Origin: Craterilacuibacter sinensis | GTDB lineage: Bacteria > Pseudomonadota > Gammaproteobacteria > Burkholderiales > Chromobacteriaceae | Assembly: GCF_009831765.1 (NCBI RefSeq) | Contig: NZ_WSSB01000019.1 | Span: 1-34,830 of the forward strand | Length of the DNA: 34,830 bases | Reading direction: 5' to 3' | Shown: positions 7,584 to 14,615 of the stretch, one piece after another | Layout: every line of letters starts with the position of its first letter | Numbering within the stretch: the first letter of the stretch is position 1 | Made by a program: the position numbers and the translations under genes | The notes under the pieces: generated by a model | The model's input: the letters and a program-made list of their open reading frames with translations, nothing else | Told to the model about the DNA's origin: nothing | The model's database searches: none

Positions 7584-7611
7584 ATGTAATGTCACTTATG
7601 TTACATTACAT
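7584..7611. promoter_or_regulatory. Putative operator of the RHH-methyltransferase operon
   Basis: ATGTAATGT (7584-7592) and ACATTACAT (7603-7611) are perfect inverted repeats around a 10-bp spacer that itself contains TGTTACAT-like sequence. This gives up to four TGTAA-type half-sites, as RHH dimers often need. It lies just upstream of the minus-strand start codon at 7567, where the promoter must be. Confidence 0.65.
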
Positions 7612-7748
7612 CTGAAGGCAAAGAAAGCCAAGGTCGACTTGAGAGGTACTTTTACATGTTGGTTGTTGCGTGTAGCTATGGTGTCAATCAGCGTCGAATT
7701 TTGACGGGGGGGGGCGGATAAAAACTTGGACTACCTTGGAGGTAGTCC
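7612..7748. other. IS-end debris and a hairpin covering the OrfA ribosome site
   Basis: No gene. It contains a run of nine G (about 7706-7714) beside sequence of the kind found at IS ends. GGACTACC (7728-7735) and GGTAGTCC (7741-7748) form a perfect 8-bp stem. The GGAGGT Shine-Dalgarno sequence of the next ORF lies in the loop and 3' arm, so the ribosome site would be masked in long transcripts, as in several IS elements. Confidence 0.5.
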
Positions 7749-8126
7749 ATGTACTCATACGAAGACCGCATCCGGGCGGTTGAGCTTTACATCCGACTTG
7801 GAAAGCGTACTACGGCGACCATTTCTCAGTTGGGTTACCCAACGAAAAATGCGCTCAAGAATTGGTATCGAGAATACGAGCAATGTGCCGACTTGCCGGC
7901 GAGCTATGTTCGCCTAGAGTCAAAATATTCAGCCGAGCAGAAGATCGTAGCTGTCGAGCACTACCTGAACCATGGCCGCTGCATTGCCGCAACCATAACA
8001 GCGCTGGGGTATCCAGAGCGTAGGCTGGCTGGCAATCAGCAGTCCAGGCACCTTGCCGACGCGCCTGCTTCGCTTGCGCGAGCGGCTAGGAGATGTGCTG
8101 CTACCAAAACAACGGCGGGGGCGTGA
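7749..8126 (+). pseudogene. IS3-type OrfA, C-terminus replaced by foreign sequence
   Basis: The first about 90 codons (MYSYEDRIRAVELYIRLGKR... LGYPTKNALKNWYREYEQ..., a second repeat EQKIVAVEHYLNHGRCIAAT... ALGYP) are an IS3-type OrfA with two helix-turn-helix repeats. After about 8018 the sequence changes to the end of an unrelated transposase read in the wrong frame, so the last about 35 residues are junk. It has a good GGAGGT ribosome site hidden in a hairpin. There is no OrfB after it. Confidence 0.75.
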
Positions 8127-8193
8127 ATGCCCCCGCGTTGTGAAAAAGCTGCCGTCCCGCTACCCAATCAAACAAGTTCGATCCGCTAAGTGA
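8020..8193 (+). pseudogene. IS4-family transposase, C-terminal fragment
   Basis: In the frame starting GTA at 8020 the sequence reads VGWLAISSPGTLPTRLLRLR, then ERLGDVLLPKQRRGR and ECPRVVKKLPSRYPIKQV, stop at 8191-8193. This is the conserved C-terminal tail of IS4-family transposases. Everything upstream is missing, replaced by the IS3-type OrfA, so the junction near 8018 is a recombination or insertion scar. Confidence 0.75.
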
Positions 8194-8239
8194 ACGGCAT
8201 TAGCGATTAGCTGCCGCCTGTGGGGTTGCATAGAAGTTG

Positions 8240-8515
8240 TTACCGGTAACCAAAGTACAACTTCGCCGCCTCTCGCAGCACCGCGTTTTCCTGCTCCAGC
8301 CGCTGGATGCGGACGTTGGAGTCTGCTGATTCTGGGTTAGCTGGAGCCATGGCGAGCGCTGCCCGTTTGCGGAATGCCTCCAGGCCGATGTGCTTCCAGC
8401 CATACACGGTGGAAGGGTGGATGCTGAATTTGTGTGCAACCTGCGTCACGCTGCCTACCTTTTCTAGGTGTTGCAATACTTCGATCTTCAAGTGGTCCGG
8501 ATAGTGGTGTTTCAT
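8240..8515 (-). CDS. Orphan IS3/IS-type OrfA-like helix-turn-helix protein
   Basis: About 91 aa from the ATG at 8515; a TTG at 8527 would add four residues. It has an N-terminal helix-turn-helix of the HTH_Tnp_1 kind (VGSVTQVAHKFSIHPSTVYG, then W) and a C-terminal leucine-zipper heptad (RIQRLEQENAVLREAAKLYF), the standard layout of IS3 OrfA. No OrfB follows and no full IS can be drawn, so it is likely a relic. It is divergent from the XRE gene and shares its upstream region. A 12-bp palindrome GTTACCGGTAAC (8239-8250) covers its 3' end. Confidence 0.6.
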   Translation of the reverse strand: MKHHYPDHLKIEVLQHLEKVGSVTQVAHKFSIHPSTVYGWKHIGLEAFRKRAALAMAPANPESADSNVRIQRLEQENAVLREAAKLYFGYR

Positions 8516-8528
8516 TGGATCTTGCAAA

Positions 8529-8577
8529 CTAAGAAAACCTTAGTATACCTTACGGGGCGGAGCTAAGAAAATCTTAG
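8529..8577. promoter_or_regulatory. Two palindromic operators upstream of the XRE gene
   Basis: CTAAGAAAACCTTAG (8529-8543) and CTAAGAAAATCTTAG (8563-8577) are nearly identical palindromic 15-mers, 34 bp centre to centre, in the gap between the divergent HTH gene and the XRE regulator. The spacing (about three helical turns) is that of paired repressor sites. Confidence 0.65.
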
Positions 8578-8605
8578 GCATGAGAATCCTGTCCTTACTG
8601 CCTTC

Positions 8606-8923
8606 ATGTCTTTGACCAGCCCGTTTCCCCTGCGCCTGAAACAGGCGCGAACCCGCAAGGGTCTGACCCAGCAGCAGCTTGGCGTGTTGCTGGGGCTGGA
8701 TCCTAACAATGCGAGCGCACGTATGAACCAGTATGAACGTGGCAAACACGCGCCCGACTTTACGACGCTCAAACGTATAGCCGAACTATTGAACGTGCCG
8801 GTGGCCTGGTTTTACTGCGAGGACGATCTGGAGGCTTCCATCGTCGACGCTGCCCATCAGCTGACGGCCGAGCAGAAGAAGGCGCTGTTGGCTTTTATCG
8901 AAAAGCTGAAGAATCAACCGTAA
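8606..8923 (+). CDS. XRE/Cro-family transcriptional regulator
   Basis: A 105-aa protein. Residues about 8-66 are a lambda-repressor-like helix-turn-helix (RLKQARTRKGLTQQQLGVLL, GLDPNNASARMNQYERGKHAP, TLKRIAELLNVPVAWFYC); the C-terminal helix (about 77-103) may serve for dimerisation. Two matching palindromes just upstream suggest autoregulation. Its codon use is GC-rich, like the chromosome. It is followed by the stump of a metallopeptidase gene 2 nt away, so it probably once led an operon whose remainder was deleted. Confidence 0.88.
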   Translation: MSLTSPFPLRLKQARTRKGLTQQQLGVLLGLDPNNASARMNQYERGKHAPDFTTLKRIAELLNVPVAWFYCEDDLEASIVDAAHQLTAEQKKALLAFIEKLKNQP

Positions 8924-8925
8924 GT

Positions 8926-9042
8926 ATGGAACGCCACCATAACGACCGCTTTACCGCGCTACTGGATCAGCATCTGCCGAACTGGCGCTCGTTGCAGCAG
9001 TTGCTGAATCAGAGCGTGCTGGGGTATGAGCGGTGGTGGTGA
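8926..9042 (+). pseudogene. YgjP/DUF45-type M48 metallopeptidase, C-terminal stump
   Basis: A 38-codon frame from an ATG at 8926: MERHHNDRFTALLDQHLPNW then RSLQQLLNQSVLGYERWW. It matches the last segment of YgjP-like zinc peptidases (H-N-x-x-F-x-x-L-...-P-x-W-...-LN). The HExxH catalytic part that should precede it is absent. It is directly joined to the XRE gene, so an internal deletion removed most of the peptidase. In other genomes such peptidases often accompany Type I R-M loci, so it may mark an older defence cargo. Confidence 0.55.
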
Positions 9043-9161
9043 GGCCTGCGTAGTGTAATTGTCTGGTTCCGTGCTCGGGTGTCTGGGTTTTTGTTTCGGG
9101 ATGGCCTTATTTTCACGATTCGCGTCGATTCAGACAGAAGCCGTCAGCTAGTGCTTGCTAG
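9043..9161. other. Gap between converging XRE remnant and recombinase operon
   Basis: About 120 bp with no ORF, repeat or clear terminator that I can support. Confidence 0.4.
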
Positions 9162-9626
9162 TTATTTTCTTCTTGACTTCGGAAATATTGTCTGTCCTCT
9201 ATTTACGATGGGGAGTGGTTGGCTCAAAAATTCTTTGTCTAGTCCACGTGTGTGCGCGTTGTAAGCCCACACGACAAACTGTTCCAGTAACCGCTGGTTT
9301 TCGGCCTCTAATCGCTTGTTTTCCGCCTCTAGGCGGTCGATGCGTACCATTGCATCTGCTAGTGGTCCTGATCTAGGCGGAGCAGCCGCTTCCTTTTTGT
9401 TGCCGAGAGTATCCTTGCGGAGTGTATAGGCTGTGCGGATACGTTCATGTTTATGCAAGGCCTGTCTTGTGTATCTGCAATGCAGTCTTGTTACAATGGC
9501 GTCGATCAACGCGTCCCAAGTCAGTTTTCCTTTCCATCCATCCAGCAGCCTGACAATCTGTTCAATTGCATCGTCGGTCAGGTTCTTGCCTCTGTAGGTC
9601 ACGGGTTTTTTTTTCTGTGTTTTCAA
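9162..9626 (-). CDS. Small coiled-coil accessory protein of the recombinase module (GmtX/TnpC-like)
   Basis: A 154-aa protein starting with TTG 2 nt after the stop of the 682-aa recombinase, so coupled to it. The N-terminal half (about 15-75) is helical and probably DNA-binding (LTWDALIDAIVTRL...YTRQALHKHERIR). Residues about 92-115 form a coiled coil with repeating RLEAENKRLEAENQRLLEQ, and the tail has a VVWAYNAHTRGLDKEFL segment. Its place as the last gene after tyrosine recombinases is that of GmtX in gamma-mobile-trio elements, as I remember them, and of the small TnpC in Tn554. Function is unproven; a DNA-bound accessory or directionality factor is the likely role. Confidence 0.65.
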   Translation of the reverse strand: MKTQKKKPVTYRGKNLTDDAIEQIVRLLDGWKGKLTWDALIDAIVTRLHCRYTRQALHKHERIRTAYTLRKDTLGNKKEAAAPPRSGPLADAMVRIDRLEAENKRLEAENQRLLEQFVVWAYNAHTRGLDKEFLSQPLPIVNRGQTIFPKSRRK

Positions 9627-9628
9627 GA

Positions 9629-11677
9629 TTATTCCCCGAGCAAGGCCTTGATATTGTCTGGTAGACGGGGCTTCTCATCTTCCGTCTTTAACCGACCTCT
9701 CTCGGTTAGTTGATCCAGCCGAGATGGCATTGCTGGCGTAGCCAGTTGAATGCATGCCCCATTTGGTACTGCCGGGTTGTCTATGATCGAACACAGCTGA
9801 GTCAATCGCTCAACGGTGGATCGATGGTGGTCAAGCCACCTGTCGCTGCCTGAGTAGCCTTCACCTGTCGCAGCTTGTGCCTTTTCCATTAAGCCTTTGG
9901 CTTCACTGAGTCGATTTCGCAGTAAGGCTTCTTTTTGGGATTCTCCCTTTACACAAACCAAATCCTGACAATGGATGCAATCCATGTGTAGTTGGCAGGG
10001 TGATGCCGTGTAGTCATGTACGCAGTAGCCAAGGTCGGTGGTATGTGCAGTTGGCACGACCAGTCTAGCGAACTCATCCCGGCGGATCAGTACTTTTTTC
10101 GGAAGCTCGGCCAATGGACCGAACATCTGATCACCACCGACTGCATCCCTGATTTTCTGGAGCATTTGCCCTGAAGTGACGTGGTCGTATGCCTCATTTT
10201 GCTTGATATCCCTGCGCCCAGACCACTTTGCTATGTCCAACTGGCTCAGGCCGCCGGCTTGCGCTAGCGTGTTCAGGTAGTGACGGAACTGGTGGCTGGT
10301 AACGGCAATAGGGCTACCATCAGGTTCGGTGAAGCCAAGACGAGTGAAAATCGACTCGAAACCATGCGCTGTACGACTCCCCAGCCCTGTATTGATTTGA
10401 CCAAGGCCAATAGGCTCGATCACGCATCGGTATGTGCCGCGCTGTGCTCCAAGCTCGTTTCGCCGCACGACGAACAGTGCCTTACTGTACTTCAGGCCTG
10501 TGTCTTTATCTAAGATGGGGAACTCACTGGGCAGCATCGCCAGTACAGCGGCCTCTACATCCGAAAACCGCGCGAAGACGAGTTTTCCCTGGCCTTCATG
10601 TTGCGTAGTTTTGATAGTGTTCGCTTTGCACCAAGTGCTCGCAGCGCTCCTTCCAGAAAAACCTACGATCTCGGAGATATCATCCAATGACAGCCATTTT
10701 TGGCCCCGTAGGTGTGTGACTTCAGGAGCCAAGTAGATCTGCCTCGGATTCTGCTCATACCAATGAGAGATACGACGAGCCTCCTCGGTTATGGATCGTA
10801 TTTTTTGAAGCGCATCTTCGACGACCGAGGACATCGAAGGTACCACCCACTTGACCATTGGAGCTGCACCCTTGGCGGGCCACCAGCGCAAACCGTATGC
10901 GTCTTCCTTGCCTTTTCTTGGTTCGCGAACCTCGCATGACTCTGGGAGCATTAGAAGCTCACTGATGCGGTCGGGGGCAGAGAGTAGGATCGCAGCAACT
11001 GAAGCCGTAATCACATCCGTAGGCTCGGAAGCAAGCTGAAATACCCGTGGCAAAGCATCGAGTGCTGTTAGGGATGGCATCTTTTCAGCGCGTCGTTCAT
11101 CAAACGCCTTACCTACTCGCACGGCACTATTGGGACGTTTGATCGGGTTGTGCCAACGCACGGGGATCGAGGTCAGCCGGTTTTCGACCAAGAATTCCGC
11201 TGCCAGCTCAATCTGTCCACCCACTCTGTATGCGGTGCCCTCGCCAAATCTGTCAGTGACAATCTGCGCAGCGCGGTTGAGAACGCGGGAATCGATCTTC
11301 ACAGGGTCAGGGGTGATACCAGCTTCTAGCAGAGCTGCCTCGATGGCCCGTAGTGCCGCCATCCTTTGGTGAATTGCCTTGGTCGGTCGCATCCCATGCA
11401 TGTATCGGACGTATGCCTTTGCAAAAGAGAGGAAGGGTTCACGCATCATCTCCGGTTCTGTTTCATCGATAGTGGCAGCATTGGAGAATTTGATGCGCTC
11501 CCGTTTCCCTCCTTTTCCCTTGGTCTTTACTGACTCGGTAACGTCCCATACGTTATCTTGAAACGGGAGTTCCGACCCGAAGACGGTAAGCTTGTTACTG
11601 CACATATCGACAAAACCTTTCAGGTTTGCCGCAGCATCAAGCTCGGATTTTGGCGTAAATAGGATAATTTCAGCCAT
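9629..11677 (-). CDS. Large tyrosine recombinase (682 aa, GmtZ/TnpB-like), third of the module
   Basis: A catalytic domain of the DNA breaking-rejoining class occupies about residues 230-545: Arg in APDRISEL, Lys in the beta-hairpin WWPAKG, HQFRH box II, an IAKWSG segment and the nucleophile Tyr in NEAYDH. After it comes a Cys/His-rich stretch (GYCVHDYTASPCQLHMDCIH, C, ...VC), probably a zinc module, and a helical tail. The start ATG overlaps the end of the 515-aa gene by 8 nt. It is much longer than XerC/D (about 300 aa), like TnpB of Tn554 and the GmtZ integrase of gamma-mobile-trio elements. All catalytic positions appear present. Confidence 0.8.
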   Translation of the reverse strand: MAEIILFTPKSELDAAANLKGFVDMCSNKLTVFGSELPFQDNVWDVTESVKTKGKGGKRERIKFSNAATIDETEPEMMREPFLSFAKAYVRYMHGMRPTKAIHQRMAALRAIEAALLEAGITPDPVKIDSRVLNRAAQIVTDRFGEGTAYRVGGQIELAAEFLVENRLTSIPVRWHNPIKRPNSAVRVGKAFDERRAEKMPSLTALDALPRVFQLASEPTDVITASVAAILLSAPDRISELLMLPESCEVREPRKGKEDAYGLRWWPAKGAAPMVKWVVPSMSSVVEDALQKIRSITEEARRISHWYEQNPRQIYLAPEVTHLRGQKWLSLDDISEIVGFSGRSAASTWCKANTIKTTQHEGQGKLVFARFSDVEAAVLAMLPSEFPILDKDTGLKYSKALFVVRRNELGAQRGTYRCVIEPIGLGQINTGLGSRTAHGFESIFTRLGFTEPDGSPIAVTSHQFRHYLNTLAQAGGLSQLDIAKWSGRRDIKQNEAYDHVTSGQMLQKIRDAVGGDQMFGPLAELPKKVLIRRDEFARLVVPTAHTTDLGYCVHDYTASPCQLHMDCIHCQDLVCVKGESQKEALLRNRLSEAKGLMEKAQAATGEGYSGSDRWLDHHRSTVERLTQLCSIIDNPAVPNGACIQLATPAMPSRLDQLTERGRLKTEDEKPRLPDNIKALLGE

Positions 11678-13214
11678 TGATTGTTTCCCCTTGCCGGATT
11701 TTGCACTGCCTCACCACCTCAGCGACGGCGAAAATGGTGCGGTCGTTTATTGAGGCGATGCGCAGATCGGTTTGCGCGGCAAGCCGATCTCGCTCACTGA
11801 TCAAGTGCGCGAGAACTTCCTCGTGAGGGCCATCCAGCCACGGCTGGAAATTCACGCAGGTGTAGCAAGTAATGGGTGCCAAAAATCCACAAAAGCCATG
11901 TTTCCCGCAGTTTCCCATCGGCTTCATCGTTGGGTCGAACCTTGGGTCGCACACCCTGCTGGATGGATCTCCTGCGCGCGCGGCCTGGGATTCATTGTCA
12001 ATGATTAATCCGGCAAAAGCCTGCGCCATCGGTGCCAGGTGCATGGCCATTGCTCTGTCGATTCTCTCCACGATTTCCGGCCGAGCCTCGATGTAAATAC
12101 CAACGTTCTGGGTATCCGTATGGTCAAGCAATTCGGCAATGATCAACTCGCCATGCCCCTCCATCGCAGCTCTTGTGGCCACAGTGCGGCGAAAACGTGT
12201 GGTTGTGATGTGCAGCGGTTTTCCGGTTCGCTCTGACATCACACTCAGGCTCCCAAGAGCACTCTTTAGCGCCAGTGAAAGTGCTTGTGCTGTACGGTGA
12301 TGTTCAAATCCTCCAGGTTCGCCACCCTGCCGTTGTTTTGCAGGGAATAATGGTGCATCTAGCGGGTCCGGTAGGAGTCCTTGAAATGCTGCCCGAACCT
12401 CGTTGGAATGCTCTATCAGAAGTTCGCCGATTTGGGGAATTAACACGCGATCTCTGAGTTCAGCACGCGAGAGTTGGTTGCGCTGCTTAGCGCGTGGGAC
12501 GCGAAGCGTATATACAGGAGTTCCATCTTTCGCACGCTCAATACTAACGTCTCGCACTTTCAACGCAGCGTACTGCACAGAACGCTGCCCGAGCAGTATG
12601 AACAGATAGGCAAGCAGGTACCCCTCTCTACTTATTGCGCTATTGGCATAAGCCTTATCGAGCGATGCATGAAGGGATTCCAGTTCCATGTCGGTGAATG
12701 GACCGTGGATCGGGTCATGCGTAAGTACGGCCTCACCTTTGGGGTTGCCTTGAGTGCGGAGCTGTTTTAATAGTGCAATTGCGTCAGAAGTTATCCCCGG
12801 ATATCCGAGGTTGTTCCATTGTTGCAATAACCCAGAAAGACTGCCTAAATACCAGGACGTTGCATTGGTAAGTGTGCTCTTGTAATTGATTAGATCAGTA
12901 CTGGATATTTCCTTAAATGGGCTACTCCGCTCGATGTTTGCGGATTTTATAAAGTGAGTCAGGCGCTCATGCATATTCTTCAGGTGCGATGCAGACCTGT
13001 GCTCCGCATACCAGAGCAAGGCTAGCTTTACTGAAGTTACGAAAGTTTCAGTAGTTGGCCACGAGGAAAAATCCAGATTGATGGTGGTTGTTTCGTCACG
13101 GTATGCCCACCTATCCGCGTGCGGATCAAACTCGACGCCGGATCGTGTACGTGCCAGTTCAGGTAATGTGGGGGCACTTCTTAAATGTTCGATGGCGGTC
13201 AGAGGCTTATTCAT
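11670..13214 (-). CDS. Second tyrosine recombinase of the module, with C-terminal zinc cluster
   Basis: 514 aa from the ATG at 13214, preferred over the GTG one codon earlier because AGGAGG lies 7 nt upstream. It overlaps the end of the 425-aa gene. The catalytic domain spans about 170-390 (numbering from the GTG): R212 in LGQRSVQ, R343 in TTTRFRRT, H366 in LLDHTD and Y375 in VGIYIE. The box-II His of H-x-L-R-H is Thr here, so catalytic efficiency may be reduced or the role structural. C437, C443, C451 and C454 form a probable zinc-binding cluster just after the catalytic domain. The middle position between two other recombinases suggests a heteromeric recombination complex. Confidence 0.8.
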   Translation of the reverse strand: MNKPLTAIEHLRSAPTLPELARTRSGVEFDPHADRWAYRDETTTINLDFSSWPTTETFVTSVKLALLWYAEHRSASHLKNMHERLTHFIKSANIERSSPFKEISSTDLINYKSTLTNATSWYLGSLSGLLQQWNNLGYPGITSDAIALLKQLRTQGNPKGEAVLTHDPIHGPFTDMELESLHASLDKAYANSAISREGYLLAYLFILLGQRSVQYAALKVRDVSIERAKDGTPVYTLRVPRAKQRNQLSRAELRDRVLIPQIGELLIEHSNEVRAAFQGLLPDPLDAPLFPAKQRQGGEPGGFEHHRTAQALSLALKSALGSLSVMSERTGKPLHITTTRFRRTVATRAAMEGHGELIIAELLDHTDTQNVGIYIEARPEIVERIDRAMAMHLAPMAQAFAGLIIDNESQAARAGDPSSRVCDPRFDPTMKPMGNCGKHGFCGFLAPITCYTCVNFQPWLDGPHEEVLAHLISERDRLAAQTDLRIASINDRTIFAVAEVVRQCKIRQGETING

Positions 13215-14484
13215 CACCCTTCCTCCTATTCACCAATTGGTCTTGCAGATCTAGGGAAACTTCCTTGGCCTTGTTGCGAACATGACGGCGAGTATAGACA
13301 GTGGCCGTATCTGATGTAGGCGACCAGCCCATCAGGTAGCTGCGCGCTTGGCGCTCGTTTTCAGGCGTCGCTCCCTTCTCATCCATCTTTTTCGAGAACG
13401 CGTCGTTCCAGGTGTGACGCAACACGTGTCCGGAGAGTCCTTTTGGTAATGACGGGCACCGCTCGCGCAATTCCTTGAATAGTTTTCCCACCGCTGCCAA
13501 AGTCATGGGTTGACCAGTACGACTGGCGACGAACAGGAAGGCATGTTTTTTGGCCTGTGGCAATGCTCTTCGATGATTCAGGATGTAGGCTTGCGTCTGT
13601 GCAAGTAGCGTGTCGCTGATCGGGAGCACTCGTGCCCTAGTTTTGGTCTGCGGTTGATATCGACGCGGGTCAGCGGGGTCGTCGGCTCGTCTATGGATCG
13701 TTACTTCCTTGTGATAAGGCACAATATCACTGACGCGCACCCCCAATACTTCACCGATTCGCAGCCCAAGATACAAGAGCCAGTGGATAAGTAGGGCATT
13801 CCTGTAGCGTGTGTGCAGGTCTCTCCACGGATTGTCCGGTGAATGCGGATCAACAACACGCAATAGCTCTGCTACCGTTTCCTCTGAAACTCCTTCTCTC
13901 TGACCAAGTGTGTTACGGCTCGATCCATTTGGGATGCGTGCATTAATCGTCTCTGCAATGAATTTGGTCGTATCGCCCAGTTTTGATGCTACTGACGGAG
14001 CCAAGCCATGCCTGCTCAGACGTTCCATGGCTAACCATTCGATATACATCCGAATGTAGCGTAGTCGGCTAGCTGCAACATCTGGAACTACTTCCGAAAG
14101 GGGAAGGGGTTGAGCATTCATGCGAATCTTTTCTAGAGACACAATCTTCGAAGCTGCACTTTTACTCAACGAAGATAGCGTAGCTAACTCGGAGAGAGGC
14201 CGCCGGCAGAGCCGGGTCAGGTCTTCCACCTCGCCAAGTGACAGCAACTCACCGCTGGCGATGCGTCCATTAAAGTCAATGTCGCGAGTGTCGAGGAACA
14301 AGTGGAAAGCCATCACACTGCGCAGGACGATGCCAATGGTGTTGGCTGCCCGGTTTTTCCCTCGCACCTCTGTCAAGGCAAAGACGGTCGGTGCAAACAT
14401 CGGCAGCCCTTCCCGATCAAGAAGAACAGGAAGACGCTCGCCCGAGCTGAGAGTAACTGTCTTGACGCGGTAGCCAGAGGGCAT
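13207..14484 (-). CDS. First tyrosine recombinase of the module (425 aa, GmtY-like)
   Basis: An N-terminal SAM-like core-binding domain (about 45-175) and a catalytic domain (about 200-405) with the complete set R242 (LGLRIGE), K281 (QTKTRAR), H353-xx-R356 (GHVLRHT), W387 (LMGWS) and nucleophile Y397 (ATVYTRR). It is the most canonical integrase of the three and probably the main strand-exchange enzyme. It begins the operon; no Shine-Dalgarno is seen, and the start codon touches a TTGTTTACAAAT repeat that could be a recombinase site, which would allow autoregulation. The assignment as GmtY-like rests on size, gene order and remembered family features. Confidence 0.83.
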   Translation of the reverse strand: MPSGYRVKTVTLSSGERLPVLLDREGLPMFAPTVFALTEVRGKNRAANTIGIVLRSVMAFHLFLDTRDIDFNGRIASGELLSLGEVEDLTRLCRRPLSELATLSSLSKSAASKIVSLEKIRMNAQPLPLSEVVPDVAASRLRYIRMYIEWLAMERLSRHGLAPSVASKLGDTTKFIAETINARIPNGSSRNTLGQREGVSEETVAELLRVVDPHSPDNPWRDLHTRYRNALLIHWLLYLGLRIGEVLGVRVSDIVPYHKEVTIHRRADDPADPRRYQPQTKTRARVLPISDTLLAQTQAYILNHRRALPQAKKHAFLFVASRTGQPMTLAAVGKLFKELRERCPSLPKGLSGHVLRHTWNDAFSKKMDEKGATPENERQARSYLMGWSPTSDTATVYTRRHVRNKAKEVSLDLQDQLVNRRKGDE

Positions 14485-14518
14485 TGTTTACAAATTTCTA
14501 AGGTATACGATAGTGAAG

Positions 14519-14548
14519 ATTGTAGACTCAAACGGAATAAAGTGTAAA
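14519..14548 (-). promoter_or_regulatory. Promoter of the recombinase operon
   Basis: On the minus strand TTTACA (14548-14543), an 18-nt spacer and TACAAT (14524-14519) make a good sigma-70 promoter, giving a leader of about 28 nt to the ATG at 14484. The -35 box is part of a TTGTTTAC repeat. A second weaker pair (TTGAGT, 18 nt, TATACC) lies inside it. Confidence 0.6.
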
Positions 14549-14552
14549 CAAT

Positions 14553-14587
14553 AAAAAATCCCAGTAAGCGCAAGGCTTGCCGGGATC
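14553..14587 (-). terminator. Terminator of ssb
   Basis: On the minus strand an ATCCC/GGGAT stem with an inner AAGC/GCTT pair is followed by TTTTTTATTG, 28 nt after the ssb stop codon. It shares the flanks AATAAAAAA...TCTTG with the hairpin at 2208-2232 at the other island end. Confidence 0.75.
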
Positions 14588-14615
14588 TTGTTTACAAATA
14601 TAATTATAGTCGGGT

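Larger units (their letters stand above)
14484..14599. repeat. Right end of the island: TTGTTTAC repeats, candidate attachment region
   Basis: TTGTTTACAAAT occurs twice in direct orientation (14484-14495 and 14588-14599), with an inverted TTGTTTAC between (14544-14551). AGTGTAAAC at 14541 also occurs at the left end (near 2297). The repeats bracket the recombinase promoter and the ssb terminator. They are good candidates for recombinase core or arm sites; the exact crossover point cannot be read without an empty-site sequence. Confidence 0.5.

Noticed and set aside
2154-9161. Toxin-antitoxin pair using the 79-aa RHH protein
   Set aside because: No small toxin gene adjoins it; its only coupled neighbour is the methyltransferase.
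9162-14484. RIT (recombinase-in-trio) element
   Set aside because: RIT elements carry three recombinases of more equal, smaller size; the lengths here and the coiled-coil fourth gene fit the gamma-mobile-trio/Tn554 type better.
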